This document shows positions 54,461 through 62,440 of a DNA stretch of 64,000 nucleotides, in pieces (the stretch's first letter is position 1; every line of letters begins with the position of its first letter). The stretch spans positions 21,107 to 85,106 of the forward strand of contig NZ_JALNUR010000015.1 of the NCBI RefSeq assembly GCF_026540895.1. The letters are read 5' to 3'. The notes beneath the pieces were generated by a model. It did no database searches. It was not told the origin of the DNA and saw only the letters and a list, made by a program, of their open reading frames with translations. Source of the stretch: Sphingomonas sp. GM_Shp_1. GTDB taxonomy: Bacteria > Pseudomonadota > Alphaproteobacteria > Sphingomonadales > Sphingomonadaceae. Made by a program: the position numbers and the translations under genes.

Positions 54461-55099
54461 GTGAAAGCATCGCTACTCGTTCCCGTCGCCCTTGCGCTCG
54501 TCGTCGGGGGTTGCGCCCGTACCGGTGAGATCGACGCCTCGGGCGGCATCACCGCCGTGCGCTCGGCCTGTCCGGTGGTCGGAGTCGCGGCGGGAACCGG
54601 CGACATCACCCTGTTCAAGACGCCGGGCGCGACGGATGAGCGGTCGATCGATCTGGTCGCCAACATGACCAATGTCCGGGGCAATTGCGCGGATTCGGGC
54701 ACCGACATCGTCACCAGCGTGACCTTCAATGTCGAGGCGCGGCGCACCGACACCACGGCGGCGCGCGACGTGGTGCTGCCCTATTATATCGCGATCGTGC
54801 GCGGCGGGACCAATGTCGTCGCCAAGCGGATCAGCCGCGTCAACGTGCACTTCGACGCGGGCCAGGCGCGCGGTCAGGTCGCCGGGGAGGCATCGGCCAC
54901 CGTCGCGCGCTCGGCGGCGACGCTGCCCGACGATGTCCGCGAAAAGCTGACCCGCCGCCGCAAGGCCGGGGACGAGGATGCGGCGGTCGATCCGCTGACC
55001 AACCCCGAAGTCCGCCAGGCGGTGGCGAGCGCCAGCTTCGAGGCGCTGGTCGGGTTCCAGCTGACCGATGCGCAGTTGCGGTACAACGCGACTCGTTGA
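54461..55099 (+). CDS. Predicted lipoprotein, uncharacterised
   Basis: The 212-residue protein has a lipoprotein signal ([13 protein letters not shown], Cys near residue 18). A beta-rich body contains [60 protein letters not shown] and a basic helical end. The start is GTG at 54461. Conserved in sphingomonads as hypothetical; function unknown. It is divergent from ispH with a 102-base gap. Confidence 0.78.
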   Translation: MKASLLVPVALALVVGGCARTGEIDASGGITAVRSACPVVGVAAGTGDITLFKTPGATDERSIDLVANMTNVRGNCADSGTDIVTSVTFNVEARRTDTTAARDVVLPYYIAIVRGGTNVVAKRISRVNVHFDAGQARGQVAGEASATVARSAATLPDDVREKLTRRRKAGDEDAAVDPLTNPEVRQAVASASFEALVGFQLTDAQLRYNATR

Positions 55100-55105
55100 T
55101 CCCAA

Positions 55106-55230
55106 TCCTCCCCGGTACGGGGAGGTGGCAGCCCGAAGGGCTGACGGAGGGGGGCTTCGGCGTAGGACGTCCCCTGCGGCACGCCCCCTCCACCATGCTG
55201 CGCATGGTCCCCCTCCCCGTGCCGGGGAGG
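55106..55230. repeat. Large palindromic repeat, family A
   Basis: CCTCCCCGGTACGGGGAGG and CCTCCCCGTGCCGGGGAGG bound GGCAGCCCGAAGGGCTGACG and CCACCATGCTGCGCATGG. It separates the lipoprotein gene from the glycine riboswitch region. Confidence 0.87.
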
Positions 55231-55339
55231 ATTTTGATCCTATCCACATCTTTGCGCCCCCCGTCATCGTTCCCCGATTGACTTGGCGCAACCCGCCCGG
55301 CAGAGGGCGGCGGTCGATGACGGGCATGTCCGTCATAGG

Positions 55340-55548
55340 CGCGCGCGGGAGAGCGTCGGGTGGGTCTTTCAGGCCGTCACACCCCGGCCGCCGAAGGAGC
55401 AACCACCCCGGAATCTCTCAGGCAAATGGGACCGCGCGATCGCCATCGACACTCTGGAAAGCGCGACTTGGCCTTGGGGTCTTGGCGCCACCGAAGGGGT
55501 AAGCCGGATATTACGGCGAAAGCTCTCAGGTTCCGTGACAGAGGGGGA
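55340..55548 (+). promoter_or_regulatory. Tandem glycine riboswitch
   Basis: Two aptamers in series precede gcvT. The first (about 55340-55437) has CGGGAGAGCG, CCGCCGAAGGAGCAACC and TCTCAGGCAAATGGGACCGC. The second (about 55450-55548) has CTCTGGAAAGCGCG, CCACCGAAGGGGTAAGCC and GCTCTCAGGTTCCGTGACAG. The CCGAAGG and CTCAGG cores are the glycine-aptamer hallmarks. It controls the glycine cleavage operon, as in many bacteria. Confidence 0.95.
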
Positions 55549-55553
55549 TCGGA

Positions 55554-55588
55554 TCGGGTAGGAGACATGCGTCCCTAGCCGACACCCT
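55554..55588 (+). terminator. Possible expression-platform hairpin of the glycine riboswitch
   Basis: TCGGGTAGGAGAC (55554-55566) pairs with GTCCCTAGCCGA (55571-55582) around the loop ATGC. CACCCTTTTG follows. It sits between the second aptamer and the gcvT ribosome site, so it could be a terminator or a fold that exposes or hides the start. Confidence 0.5.
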
Positions 55589-55607
55589 TTTGACGGAGAC
55601 CGGCCCC

Positions 55608-56783
55608 GTGAGCGACGCAACCGACCTAAATGTAGAAGACGCCCCCGAGGGTCAGGAGATCATCCAGACGCTGCCGCTGGACGCATGGCATCGTGCGCGC
55701 GGCGGGCGGATGGTCCCGTTCGCCGGATACGAAATGCCGGTCCAGTATGAAGGCATCATGGCCGAGCATCTCTGGACCCGCGAATCGGCCGGTCTGTTCG
55801 ACGTGAGCCATATGGGCCAGGTGGTCTTCACCGGCGAGAACGGCCTGGCGTCGGTCGCCGCCGCGCTGGAGAAAGTCCTGCCGGGCGACATCACGGGTCT
55901 GGGCGACCGGAAGAACCGCTATTCGCTGCTGCTGAACGAAGAGGGCGGCATCCTCGACGACCTGATGGTGACCAAGCGCACCCTGGACGGCGCGGAAGAG
56001 CTGTACATGGTCGTCAACGGCGCGACCAAATATGATGACATCGCCTATCTTCTCGACTTCATCCCCGATGATGCGACCCTGAACCTGCTCGACGAGCAGG
56101 CGCTGCTGGCTCTCCAGGGCCCGAAGGCGGTCGATGCGCTGTCGCGGATCGTGCCGGGCGTCGAGGCCTTGGTGTTCATGACCGCCGCCGACTTTAGCTG
56201 GAACGACGTGCCGCTGTGGATCAGCCGTTCGGGCTATACCGGCGAGGACGGTTACGAGATTTCGATCCCCGCGGAACATGCCGCCGCCTTTGCCGACCTG
56301 CTCTGCGAACAGGCCGAGGTGAAGCCGATCGGCCTGGGCGCGCGCGACTCGCTGCGTCTGGAGGCGGGGCTGCCGCTCTATGGCCATGACCTCGATCCCG
56401 AGACGACGCCGGTGATGGCCGATCTGGGCTTTGCGCTCGCCAAGAAGCGTCGCGAGGCGGCCGACTTCCTGGGCGCCGAGCGTATCCTCGCCGAGCGCGA
56501 GAATGGTCCCGCCGTCAAGCGCGTCGGACTGACCGTCGCGGGCCGCCAGCCGGTGCGCGAGGGCGCGTCGGTGGTCGCCGAGGATGGCTCGGTCATCGGG
56601 CGCGTCACCAGCGGCGGCTTCGCCCCCTCGATGGGCGCGCCGATCGCCATGGCCTATGTGCCGACCGAGCTGGCGACGCCCGGCACCACCCTCAAACTGC
56701 TTCAGCGCGGCAAGACCCATGACGCCACCGTCACGGCCATGCCCTTCGTCCCCCATCGTTACGTTCGTTCAGGAGCCAAGTGA
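55608..56783 (+). CDS. gcvT: Glycine cleavage system T protein (aminomethyltransferase)
   Basis: GcvT moves the aminomethyl carbon from lipoyl-GcvH to tetrahydrofolate, releasing ammonia. The 391-residue protein has [60 protein letters not shown] and [20 protein letters not shown]. The conserved Asp of the catalytic region is in the LFDVSHMG part. GTG 55608 has GGAG upstream; a TTG at 55590 is open in frame but lies before that site. First gene of the riboswitch-controlled gcv operon. Confidence 0.95.
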   Translation: MSDATDLNVEDAPEGQEIIQTLPLDAWHRARGGRMVPFAGYEMPVQYEGIMAEHLWTRESAGLFDVSHMGQVVFTGENGLASVAAALEKVLPGDITGLGDRKNRYSLLLNEEGGILDDLMVTKRTLDGAEELYMVVNGATKYDDIAYLLDFIPDDATLNLLDEQALLALQGPKAVDALSRIVPGVEALVFMTAADFSWNDVPLWISRSGYTGEDGYEISIPAEHAAAFADLLCEQAEVKPIGLGARDSLRLEAGLPLYGHDLDPETTPVMADLGFALAKKRREAADFLGAERILAERENGPAVKRVGLTVAGRQPVREGASVVAEDGSVIGRVTSGGFAPSMGAPIAMAYVPTELATPGTTLKLLQRGKTHDATVTAMPFVPHRYVRSGAK

Positions 56784-56785
56784 CC

Positions 56786-57157
56786 ATGAGCCGCTATTTC
56801 ACCGAAGATCATGAGTGGATCGACGTCGACGGTGATGTCGGCACGGTCGGCATCTCCGATTACGCGCAGGGCGCGCTGGGCGACATCGTGTTCGTCGACG
56901 TCCCCGAGGAAGGCCGTGAGCTGGCCAAGGGCGACGAGGCCGCCGTGGTCGAGTCGGTCAAGGCCGCGTCGGACGTGTACGCGCCGGTGTCGGGTACGGT
57001 TATCGAGGGCAATGCCCAGCTGGCCGACGAGCCGGGCCTGGTGAACACCGATCCCGAAGGCGAGGGCTGGTTCTTCAAGATCACCCTGTCGGACGCGTCG
57101 GAGCTGGACGGCCTGATGGACGAGACCGCCTACGCCGCGTTCGTCGCGAAGCTCTGA
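56786..57157 (+). CDS. gcvH: Glycine cleavage system H protein
   Basis: GcvH is the lipoyl carrier of the glycine cleavage system. The 123-residue protein starts [12 protein letters not shown] and has the lipoylation motif [20 protein letters not shown] with Lys59. [14 protein letters not shown] and YAAFVAKL sequences end it. ATG 56786 is preferred; a GTG at 56780 would overlap the gcvT stop as GTGA and is better spaced from AGGAG, so it remains possible. Confidence 0.97.
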   Translation: MSRYFTEDHEWIDVDGDVGTVGISDYAQGALGDIVFVDVPEEGRELAKGDEAAVVESVKAASDVYAPVSGTVIEGNAQLADEPGLVNTDPEGEGWFFKITLSDASELDGLMDETAYAAFVAKL

Positions 57158-57165
57158 CCTTCTTA

Positions 57166-57276
57166 CTCCCCTCCCGCAGGCGGGAGGGGTTGGGGGAGGG
57201 GACTCGCTCTCCCCCGATCATCAGGCTCGTTGAAGCCGACTGCCCTCCCCCGACCCCTCCCGCCTGCGGGAGGGGA
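57166..57276. repeat. Palindromic repeat, family B, inside the gcv operon
   Basis: CCCTCCCGCAGGCGGGAGGG with GTTGGGGGAGGGG, and GCCCTCCCCCGACCCCTCCC with GCCTGCGGGAGGGG. It occupies most of the 189-base gap between gcvH and gcvPA. Confidence 0.85.
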
Positions 57277-57346
57277 GAAGAAGGGGATGGGCGATGACCC
57301 CTCCATCCGCGAGGTTTTCGGGGTGAGGGGCGGAGAAATGGAACGC

Positions 57347-58705
57347 ATGCGCTACCTGCCCCTTACCTCTTCCGACCGTGCCGAGATGCTCTCGGTCATC
57401 GGCGCGGGTTCGGTCGATGACCTGTTCGTCGACGTGCCCGAATCCGCCCGCCTGTCCGGCCCCATCGAGGGTCTCCCCGCCCACGCCTCCGAACTGGCGG
57501 TCGAGCGGCACATGACCGCGCTTGCCCGCAAGAACATGGTCGCGGGCGACGTGCCCTTCTTCCTGGGCTGCGGCGCGTATCGGCATCATGTCCCCGCCAG
57601 CGTCGATCACCTGATCCAGCGCGGCGAGTTCCTGACCGCCTACACGCCCTATCAGCCGGAAATCGCGCAGGGCACGCTGCAGATGCTGTTCGAGTTCCAG
57701 ACGCAGGTCGCGCGTCTGCTCGGCACCGATGTCGCCAACGCCTCCATGTATGACGGCTCGACCGCCTGCTGGGAAGCGATCGGCATGGCGCGGCGCATCA
57801 CCAAGAAGTCCAAGGCGATCCTGTCCTCGGGCCTGCACCCGCATTACGTCTCGGTCGCCAGGACCATGGCGAAGTATACCGGCGACACGCTGGAAACGGC
57901 CGCGCCCGTCCTGACCGCCGAGACCGATATCGACCGGATGATCGCGGCGATCGACGCGGACACGTCCTGCGTCGTCGTCCAGTACCCGGACATTCTCGGC
58001 CGCATCGCCGACCTGACCCCGCTGGCCGAGGCGTGCCACGCCAAGAAGGCGCTGCTGATCGCCGTCGTGACCGAGCCGGTCGCGCTGGGCGCGATCCGCT
58101 CGCCGGGTGAGATGGACGCCGACATCGTCGTCGGCGAAGGCCAGTCGCTGGGCGTCGGGCTTCAGTTCGGCGGGCCTTATGTCGGCCTGATGGGCTGCAA
58201 GGATAAGTATATCCGCCAGATGCCGGGCCGCTTCTGTGGCGAGACGGTGGACGCGGACGGCAAGCGCGGCTTCGTGCTGACGCTGTCGACCCGCGAGCAG
58301 CATATCCGCCGCGAAAAGGCGACGTCGAACATCTGCACCAATTCGGGGCTGTGTGCGCTCGCCTTCTCGATCCACATGACTTTGCTGGGCGAGGCGGGTC
58401 TGCGCCGGATGGCGGGGATCAACCATGCCAATGCGTGCCGCGCGGCGGACCGTCTGGCGAAGGTGCCGGGCGTCAAGCTGGTCAATGACGTGTTCTTCAA
58501 CGAGTTCACGCTGGACCTGGGTCGTGAGGCGCGGCCCATCGTGCGGACGCTGGCCGAGCGCGGTGTGCTGGCGGGCGTGTCGCTCGGGCGGCTCTATCCG
58601 GGCGAGGAGGCTCTCGCGAACGGATTGGTAGTGGCGGTCACCGAGACGGTGACGGCGGAGGATATCGAGACGCTTGCCCAAGCGCTTGAGGAGGTGCTGG
58701 CATGA
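57347..58705 (+). CDS. gcvPA: Glycine dehydrogenase (decarboxylating) subunit 1, GcvPA
   Basis: This is the N-terminal half of the split P protein, which with GcvPB decarboxylates glycine using PLP. The 452-residue protein has MRYLPLTSSDRAEML at the start, VPFFLGCGAYRHHVPASVDH, FLTAYTPYQPEIAQGTLQML, ASMYDGSTACWEAIGMARRI and KDKYIRQMPGRFCGETVDAD. I use ATG 57347; ATG 57338 with GGAGAA very close is possible. The frame upstream is only repeat sequence. ATGA overlap with gcvPB. Confidence 0.96.
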   Translation: MRYLPLTSSDRAEMLSVIGAGSVDDLFVDVPESARLSGPIEGLPAHASELAVERHMTALARKNMVAGDVPFFLGCGAYRHHVPASVDHLIQRGEFLTAYTPYQPEIAQGTLQMLFEFQTQVARLLGTDVANASMYDGSTACWEAIGMARRITKKSKAILSSGLHPHYVSVARTMAKYTGDTLETAAPVLTAETDIDRMIAAIDADTSCVVVQYPDILGRIADLTPLAEACHAKKALLIAVVTEPVALGAIRSPGEMDADIVVGEGQSLGVGLQFGGPYVGLMGCKDKYIRQMPGRFCGETVDADGKRGFVLTLSTREQHIRREKATSNICTNSGLCALAFSIHMTLLGEAGLRRMAGINHANACRAADRLAKVPGVKLVNDVFFNEFTLDLGREARPIVRTLAERGVLAGVSLGRLYPGEEALANGLVVAVTETVTAEDIETLAQALEEVLA

Positions 58706-60258
58706 CGATCAACCAGAGCGGCTGGAAGCCGACGAGCCCCGAAGCCAACACGGGCGAAGCGCAGGCGACCTTCACCGGCAACCGCGCGCTGATGCTGGAA
58801 GAGGCCCTGATCTTCGAGATCGGCGACAGCGAGACGACCGGCGTCGACTTCGCGGACGGCGATGTCGCCGGTTCGCGGCTGGGCGACCTGAGCCGCAAGG
58901 GCCCCATCGGCCTGCCCGGCCTGTCGGAGCCGGAGACGGTGCGCCACTATACCCGTCTGTCGCGCCAGAATTACGCGATCGACCTGGGGCTCTTCCCGCT
59001 GGGTTCGTGCACGATGAAGCACAATCCGCGCCTGAACGAGAAGATGGCACGCCTGCCCGGTTTCAGCGACGTGCATCCGCTCCAGCCCGTCGACACGGTG
59101 CAGGGCGCGCTGGAGGTCATTCACCAGCTGGCGCATTGGCTGGTCACGCTGACCGGCATGACCTCGGTCGCGATGAGCCCCAAGGCGGGCGCGCATGGCG
59201 AACTGTGTGGCATCCTGGCGATCAAGGCGGCGCTGGAGAAGCGCGGCGAGGGCCATCGCAAGGTAATCCTGGTGCCCGAATCGGCGCACGGCACCAACCC
59301 GGCGACGGCGGCGTTCGCTGGCTTCTCGGTCGAGGATATTCCCGCGACCGAGGACGGCCGTGTCGACACGGCGGCGCTGAAGGCACGGCTGGGGCCGGAC
59401 GTGGCGGGCGTGATGATCACCAACCCGAACACCTGCGGCCTGTTCGAGCGCGACCTGAAGGACATTTCCGACGCGGTCCACGCGGCGGGCGGCTATGTCT
59501 ATTGCGACGGCGCGAACTTCAACGCCATCGTGGGCCGTGTGCGTCCGGGCGATCTGGGCGTCGATGCGATGCACATCAACCTGCACAAGACCTTCTCGAC
59601 TCCGCATGGCGGTGGCGGGCCGGGTTCGGGGCCGGTGGTGTTCTCCGAGGCGCTGACCCCGTTTGCGCCTTTGCCCTTCGTCGAGAAGACGGACGAGGGC
59701 TTCCGTCTGGTCGAGGAAGAGAATGCCGACGACCATCATGCCGACAGCTTCGGCCGCATGGTCGCCTTCCACGGCCAGATGGGCATGTTCACCCGCGCGC
59801 TGACCTATATCCTCAGCCATGGTGCGGACGGCCTGCGCCAGGTCGCCGAGGATGCGGTGCTGAACGCCAATTATGTCCTGCGTTCGCTGGAGAACACGCT
59901 CGACGCGCCGTTCGCCAAGAGCGGGCCTTGTATGCACGAAGCCATCTTCTCGGACGAAAATCTGGCGGAGGGCTTCTCGACCATCGACGTCGCCAAGGCG
60001 CTGATCGACGAGGGCTTCCACCCGATGACCATGTATTTCCCGCTGGTCGTCCACGGTGCGATGCTGGTCGAGCCGACCGAGACCGAGTCCAAGGCGGCGC
60101 TCGACCAGTTCATCGGCGCGCTGGCGTCGGTGGCGGAGCGTGCCAAGGCGGGCGACCCGTCGCTGAAGACCGCGCCGCACTTCGCGCCCCGCGCGCGCCT
60201 CGACGAAACGCTGGCTGCGCGCAAGCCCGTGCTGGTGTGGAAGGACAAGGCGGCCTGA
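58702..60258 (+). CDS. gcvPB: Glycine dehydrogenase (decarboxylating) subunit 2, GcvPB
   Basis: This PLP-bearing half of the P protein is 518 residues long. It shows NYAIDLGLFPLGSCTMKHNP, MTSVAMSPKAGAHGELCGIL, VPESAHGTNPATAAFAG and the PLP lysine Lys296 in AMHINLHKTFSTPHGGGGPG. FHPMTMYFPLVVHGAMLVEP is in the last part. It overlaps gcvPA as ATGA and ends the gcv operon. Confidence 0.97.
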   Translation: MTINQSGWKPTSPEANTGEAQATFTGNRALMLEEALIFEIGDSETTGVDFADGDVAGSRLGDLSRKGPIGLPGLSEPETVRHYTRLSRQNYAIDLGLFPLGSCTMKHNPRLNEKMARLPGFSDVHPLQPVDTVQGALEVIHQLAHWLVTLTGMTSVAMSPKAGAHGELCGILAIKAALEKRGEGHRKVILVPESAHGTNPATAAFAGFSVEDIPATEDGRVDTAALKARLGPDVAGVMITNPNTCGLFERDLKDISDAVHAAGGYVYCDGANFNAIVGRVRPGDLGVDAMHINLHKTFSTPHGGGGPGSGPVVFSEALTPFAPLPFVEKTDEGFRLVEEENADDHHADSFGRMVAFHGQMGMFTRALTYILSHGADGLRQVAEDAVLNANYVLRSLENTLDAPFAKSGPCMHEAIFSDENLAEGFSTIDVAKALIDEGFHPMTMYFPLVVHGAMLVEPTETESKAALDQFIGALASVAERAKAGDPSLKTAPHFAPRARLDETLAARKPVLVWKDKAA

Positions 60259-60272
60259 CTGGCTGACGCTGC

Positions 60273-60368
60273 TGCCCTCACCCTTCCGGCGCTGACGCGC
60301 CTCCCTCCCTCTCCCATCGGGAGAGGGAAGGGGCCCGCCCGCGAATGCGGGTGGGAAGGGTGAGGGCA
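60273..60368. repeat. GC-rich palindromic repeat, family C variant
   Basis: CTGCCCTCACCCTTCC and GGAAGGGTGAGGGCAG are perfect outer arms; CCCTCTCCCATCGGGAGAGG and CCCGCCCGCGAATGCGGGTG are inner hairpins. It lies between convergent gcvPB and the SemiSWEET gene. Confidence 0.85.
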
Positions 60369-60377
60369 GTTTGTCGG

Positions 60378-60635
60378 TCAAAGCGCCGTTACCAACGAAA
60401 TCCCGCCGAGAATCACCCCCGGCGCATTGGCCAATACGATCGGCCAGTCGCGCTTCTCGCGCAGAAACCCGTAGGCCACCCAGAGCGAACAGTTGATCAT
60501 CGTCGCCAGCGGCTGGATCACCGACCCCTTCTGCCCCGCCAGATTGAGCTGGATCTGGTCGATATAGGACAGGTACATCGCCACGGCCGTCGCCGTCGCG
60601 ATCCAGCCGAGCAGCATCAATTTGCGTTCGCTCAC
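60378..60635 (-). CDS. SemiSWEET-family transporter
   Basis: SemiSWEETs are half-size sugar transporters with one PQ-loop triple-helix bundle that dimerise. The 85-residue protein has three helices: LGWIATATAVAMYLSYIDQI, GSVIQPLATMINCSLWVAYG and DWPIVLANAPGVILGGISLV. The family marks SYIDQIQLNL, the conserved Gln-Pro and the Asn residues of the pore are present. The actual sugar is unknown. Confidence 0.9.
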   Translation of the reverse strand: MSERKLMLLGWIATATAVAMYLSYIDQIQLNLAGQKGSVIQPLATMINCSLWVAYGFLREKRDWPIVLANAPGVILGGISLVTAL

Positions 60636-60734
60636 AGGTCTTTGGTCCCCTTTTTATGACAGGTAAATCGATTGAAGTCCGGGCCCCCAACGCGCAAGCG
60701 AAGCGGGACGCTCCGAGCCGGGGGAGGGACGAAG

Positions 60735-61358
60735 ATGCGATTTGACGCCGATCAGGCCGCAACGCTGGAGACGATCCTGCGCTGGCGGCGGGATGTCCGC
60801 CATTTCCGGAACGATCCGGTGGACGAGGGTGTCCTGGCACGGCTGGCGGAGGCGATGGCGCTCGCCCCGTCGGTCGGCAATGCGCGGCCATGGCGGGTGA
60901 TCCGGGTGGAGGATCCCGCCTTGCGCGCCGCTATCCGTGCCGATTTCGAGCGATGCGATGCAGAGGCGGCGGCGGCCTATGGCGGTGAGCAGGCCGCCGC
61001 CTATCGCGCGCTGAAGCTCGCAGGATTGGACGCCGCGCCGGTGCAACTGGCGGTCTTCACCCATATCGATCCGGCGGAGGGCCATGGTCTGGGCCGCCGC
61101 ACCATGCCCGACACGCTGCGCCAGTCGACCGCGATGGCGATCCATACGCTATGGCTGGCGGCGCGGGCGGCCAATCTGGGGCTGGGGATGGTATCGATCC
61201 TGGACCCCGCCGCGATGGAGCGGCTGTTCGCGGTGCCGGAGGATTGGATGTTCTCGGCCTATCTGTGCCTGGGCCATGCCGAGTGGGAGGACGACACGCC
61301 GCTGCTCCACCGCGCAGGCTGGCAGGAGAATGCGCCGACGCGATGGGCGGTCCGCTAA
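60735..61358 (+). CDS. bluB: 5,6-dimethylbenzimidazole synthase BluB
   Basis: BluB cleaves reduced FMN with O2 to make 5,6-dimethylbenzimidazole, the lower ligand of vitamin B12. The 207-residue nitroreductase-fold protein has LRWRRDVRHFRNDPVDEGVL, AMALAPSVGNARPWRVIRV, QSTAMAIHTLWLAARAANLG and MFSAYLCLGHAEWEDDTPLL, which ends as BluB proteins do. ATG 60735 follows GGGAGGGAC. No other cobalamin genes or B12 riboswitch are seen nearby. A flavin reductase of the same fold is the alternative. Confidence 0.88.
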   Translation: MRFDADQAATLETILRWRRDVRHFRNDPVDEGVLARLAEAMALAPSVGNARPWRVIRVEDPALRAAIRADFERCDAEAAAAYGGEQAAAYRALKLAGLDAAPVQLAVFTHIDPAEGHGLGRRTMPDTLRQSTAMAIHTLWLAARAANLGLGMVSILDPAAMERLFAVPEDWMFSAYLCLGHAEWEDDTPLLHRAGWQENAPTRWAVR

Positions 61359-61361
61359 GCC

Positions 61362-61441
61362 GTCACCCCAGCGCAGGCTGGGGCCTTTCTCCGCAAATGC
61401 GTCGTCGTTCGGCACAAGATCCCAGCCTTCGCTGGGATGAC
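61362..61441. repeat. GTCACCCCAGCGCAGGCTGG-type dispersed repeat
   Basis: GTCACCCCAGCGCAGGCTGG and CCCAGCCTTCGCTGGGATGA are imperfect mirror ends around about 40 bases. It lies between convergent bluB and the EamA gene. A diverged copy is inserted in glyS (38101-38180). Confidence 0.85.
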
Positions 61442-61451
61442 GGACGAGAAC

Positions 61452-62348
61452 TCAATCCTCCGGGGCGGTGGTCGTCGTCTGCTGCCTGCCCAGCCGCTGT
61501 TCGCGCCACACGATGAACAGCCCGCTGGCGATGATGATCGGCGCGCCCATCCAGGTGGCGGACGCGGGCAGCACCCCGAAGATCAGCCAGCCATAGACCG
61601 TCGCCCAGATCAGCCCCGAATAATCCATGGGCACCACCGCCGCGACCGGGGCCAGCCGCGATGCACCGGTCAGCGCGATCTGCCCCACGCCGCCGACCAG
61701 CCCGATCGATATCAGGATCGCCCAGGTCAGCGCGTCATGGCCCTGGATGTTGAAGCTATAGGGAATGGCGATGAAGGGCAGGGTGAGCGTCGAGAAATAG
61801 AAGACCGTCGTCCCCGAAGGCTCGTCACGCAACTGACGCAGCAGGATCGCGACGATCGCCACGAACATCGCCGCCAGCAATCCCACGCCCGCACCGAATA
61901 GCGACATGTCGTTCGCCCCCGGCCGCACCACGATCAGCACGCCCGCAAAGCCGATCAGCACCGCGCTCCACCGCTGGATGCCCGTCCGTTCGCCCAGCAC
62001 CAGCGCGCCCAGCAACGTGGCGAAGATCGGCACGGTGAACTGAAAGGTCGTAGCCTCGGCCAGCGGTAGCAGCAGCACCGCGCCGAAGGTGAAGACCATG
62101 CCGACCAGCCCCACCATCGACCGGGCCAGATGCCCCTTGAACCGCGTGGTGCGCAGAGAGCCCAGCCCCGGCCCCGCCATCACGAAACCCAGCACCACCG
62201 GCAGCGCGCAGGCCTGTCGCCAGAACATGGTTTCGAACAGGGTCGCCCCGCGCGATTCGGCCAGCTTGATGAGCGCCGACATGGTCGACAGGAAGAAGAT
62301 GGCGATCAGGCGCAGGCCGATGCCCTTGAGCACGCGGTCGCCGGTCAT
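61452..62348 (-). CDS. EamA/DMT family transporter
   Basis: The 298-residue protein has ten hydrophobic helices in two EamA repeats of about 140 residues each. The first starts LRLIAIFFLSTMSALIKLAE and includes TFQFTVPIFATLLGALVLGE. The second contains TVFYFSTLTLPFIAIPYSFN, PMDYSGLIWATVYGWLIFGV and IIIASGLFIVWREQRLG. Drug/metabolite superfamily members export amino acids, nucleotides or related compounds; the substrate is unknown. Confidence 0.9.
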   Translation of the reverse strand: MTGDRVLKGIGLRLIAIFFLSTMSALIKLAESRGATLFETMFWRQACALPVVLGFVMAGPGLGSLRTTRFKGHLARSMVGLVGMVFTFGAVLLLPLAEATTFQFTVPIFATLLGALVLGERTGIQRWSAVLIGFAGVLIVVRPGANDMSLFGAGVGLLAAMFVAIVAILLRQLRDEPSGTTVFYFSTLTLPFIAIPYSFNIQGHDALTWAILISIGLVGGVGQIALTGASRLAPVAAVVPMDYSGLIWATVYGWLIFGVLPASATWMGAPIIIASGLFIVWREQRLGRQQTTTTAPED

Positions 62349-62440
62349 GACACTGCCCCTAAACGCTGCTCGTCCGCGAAGAAACCCCGGACGCGGCCAG
62401 CCCCTTGGCGAACCGCCCCCTTTGCCGCTATCGGGCGGGC

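Noticed and set aside
57230..57346. N-terminal extension of gcvPA
   Set aside because: The extra 39 codons are translated repeat sequence and do not resemble GcvPA; the family start MRYLPLTSSDR is at 57347.
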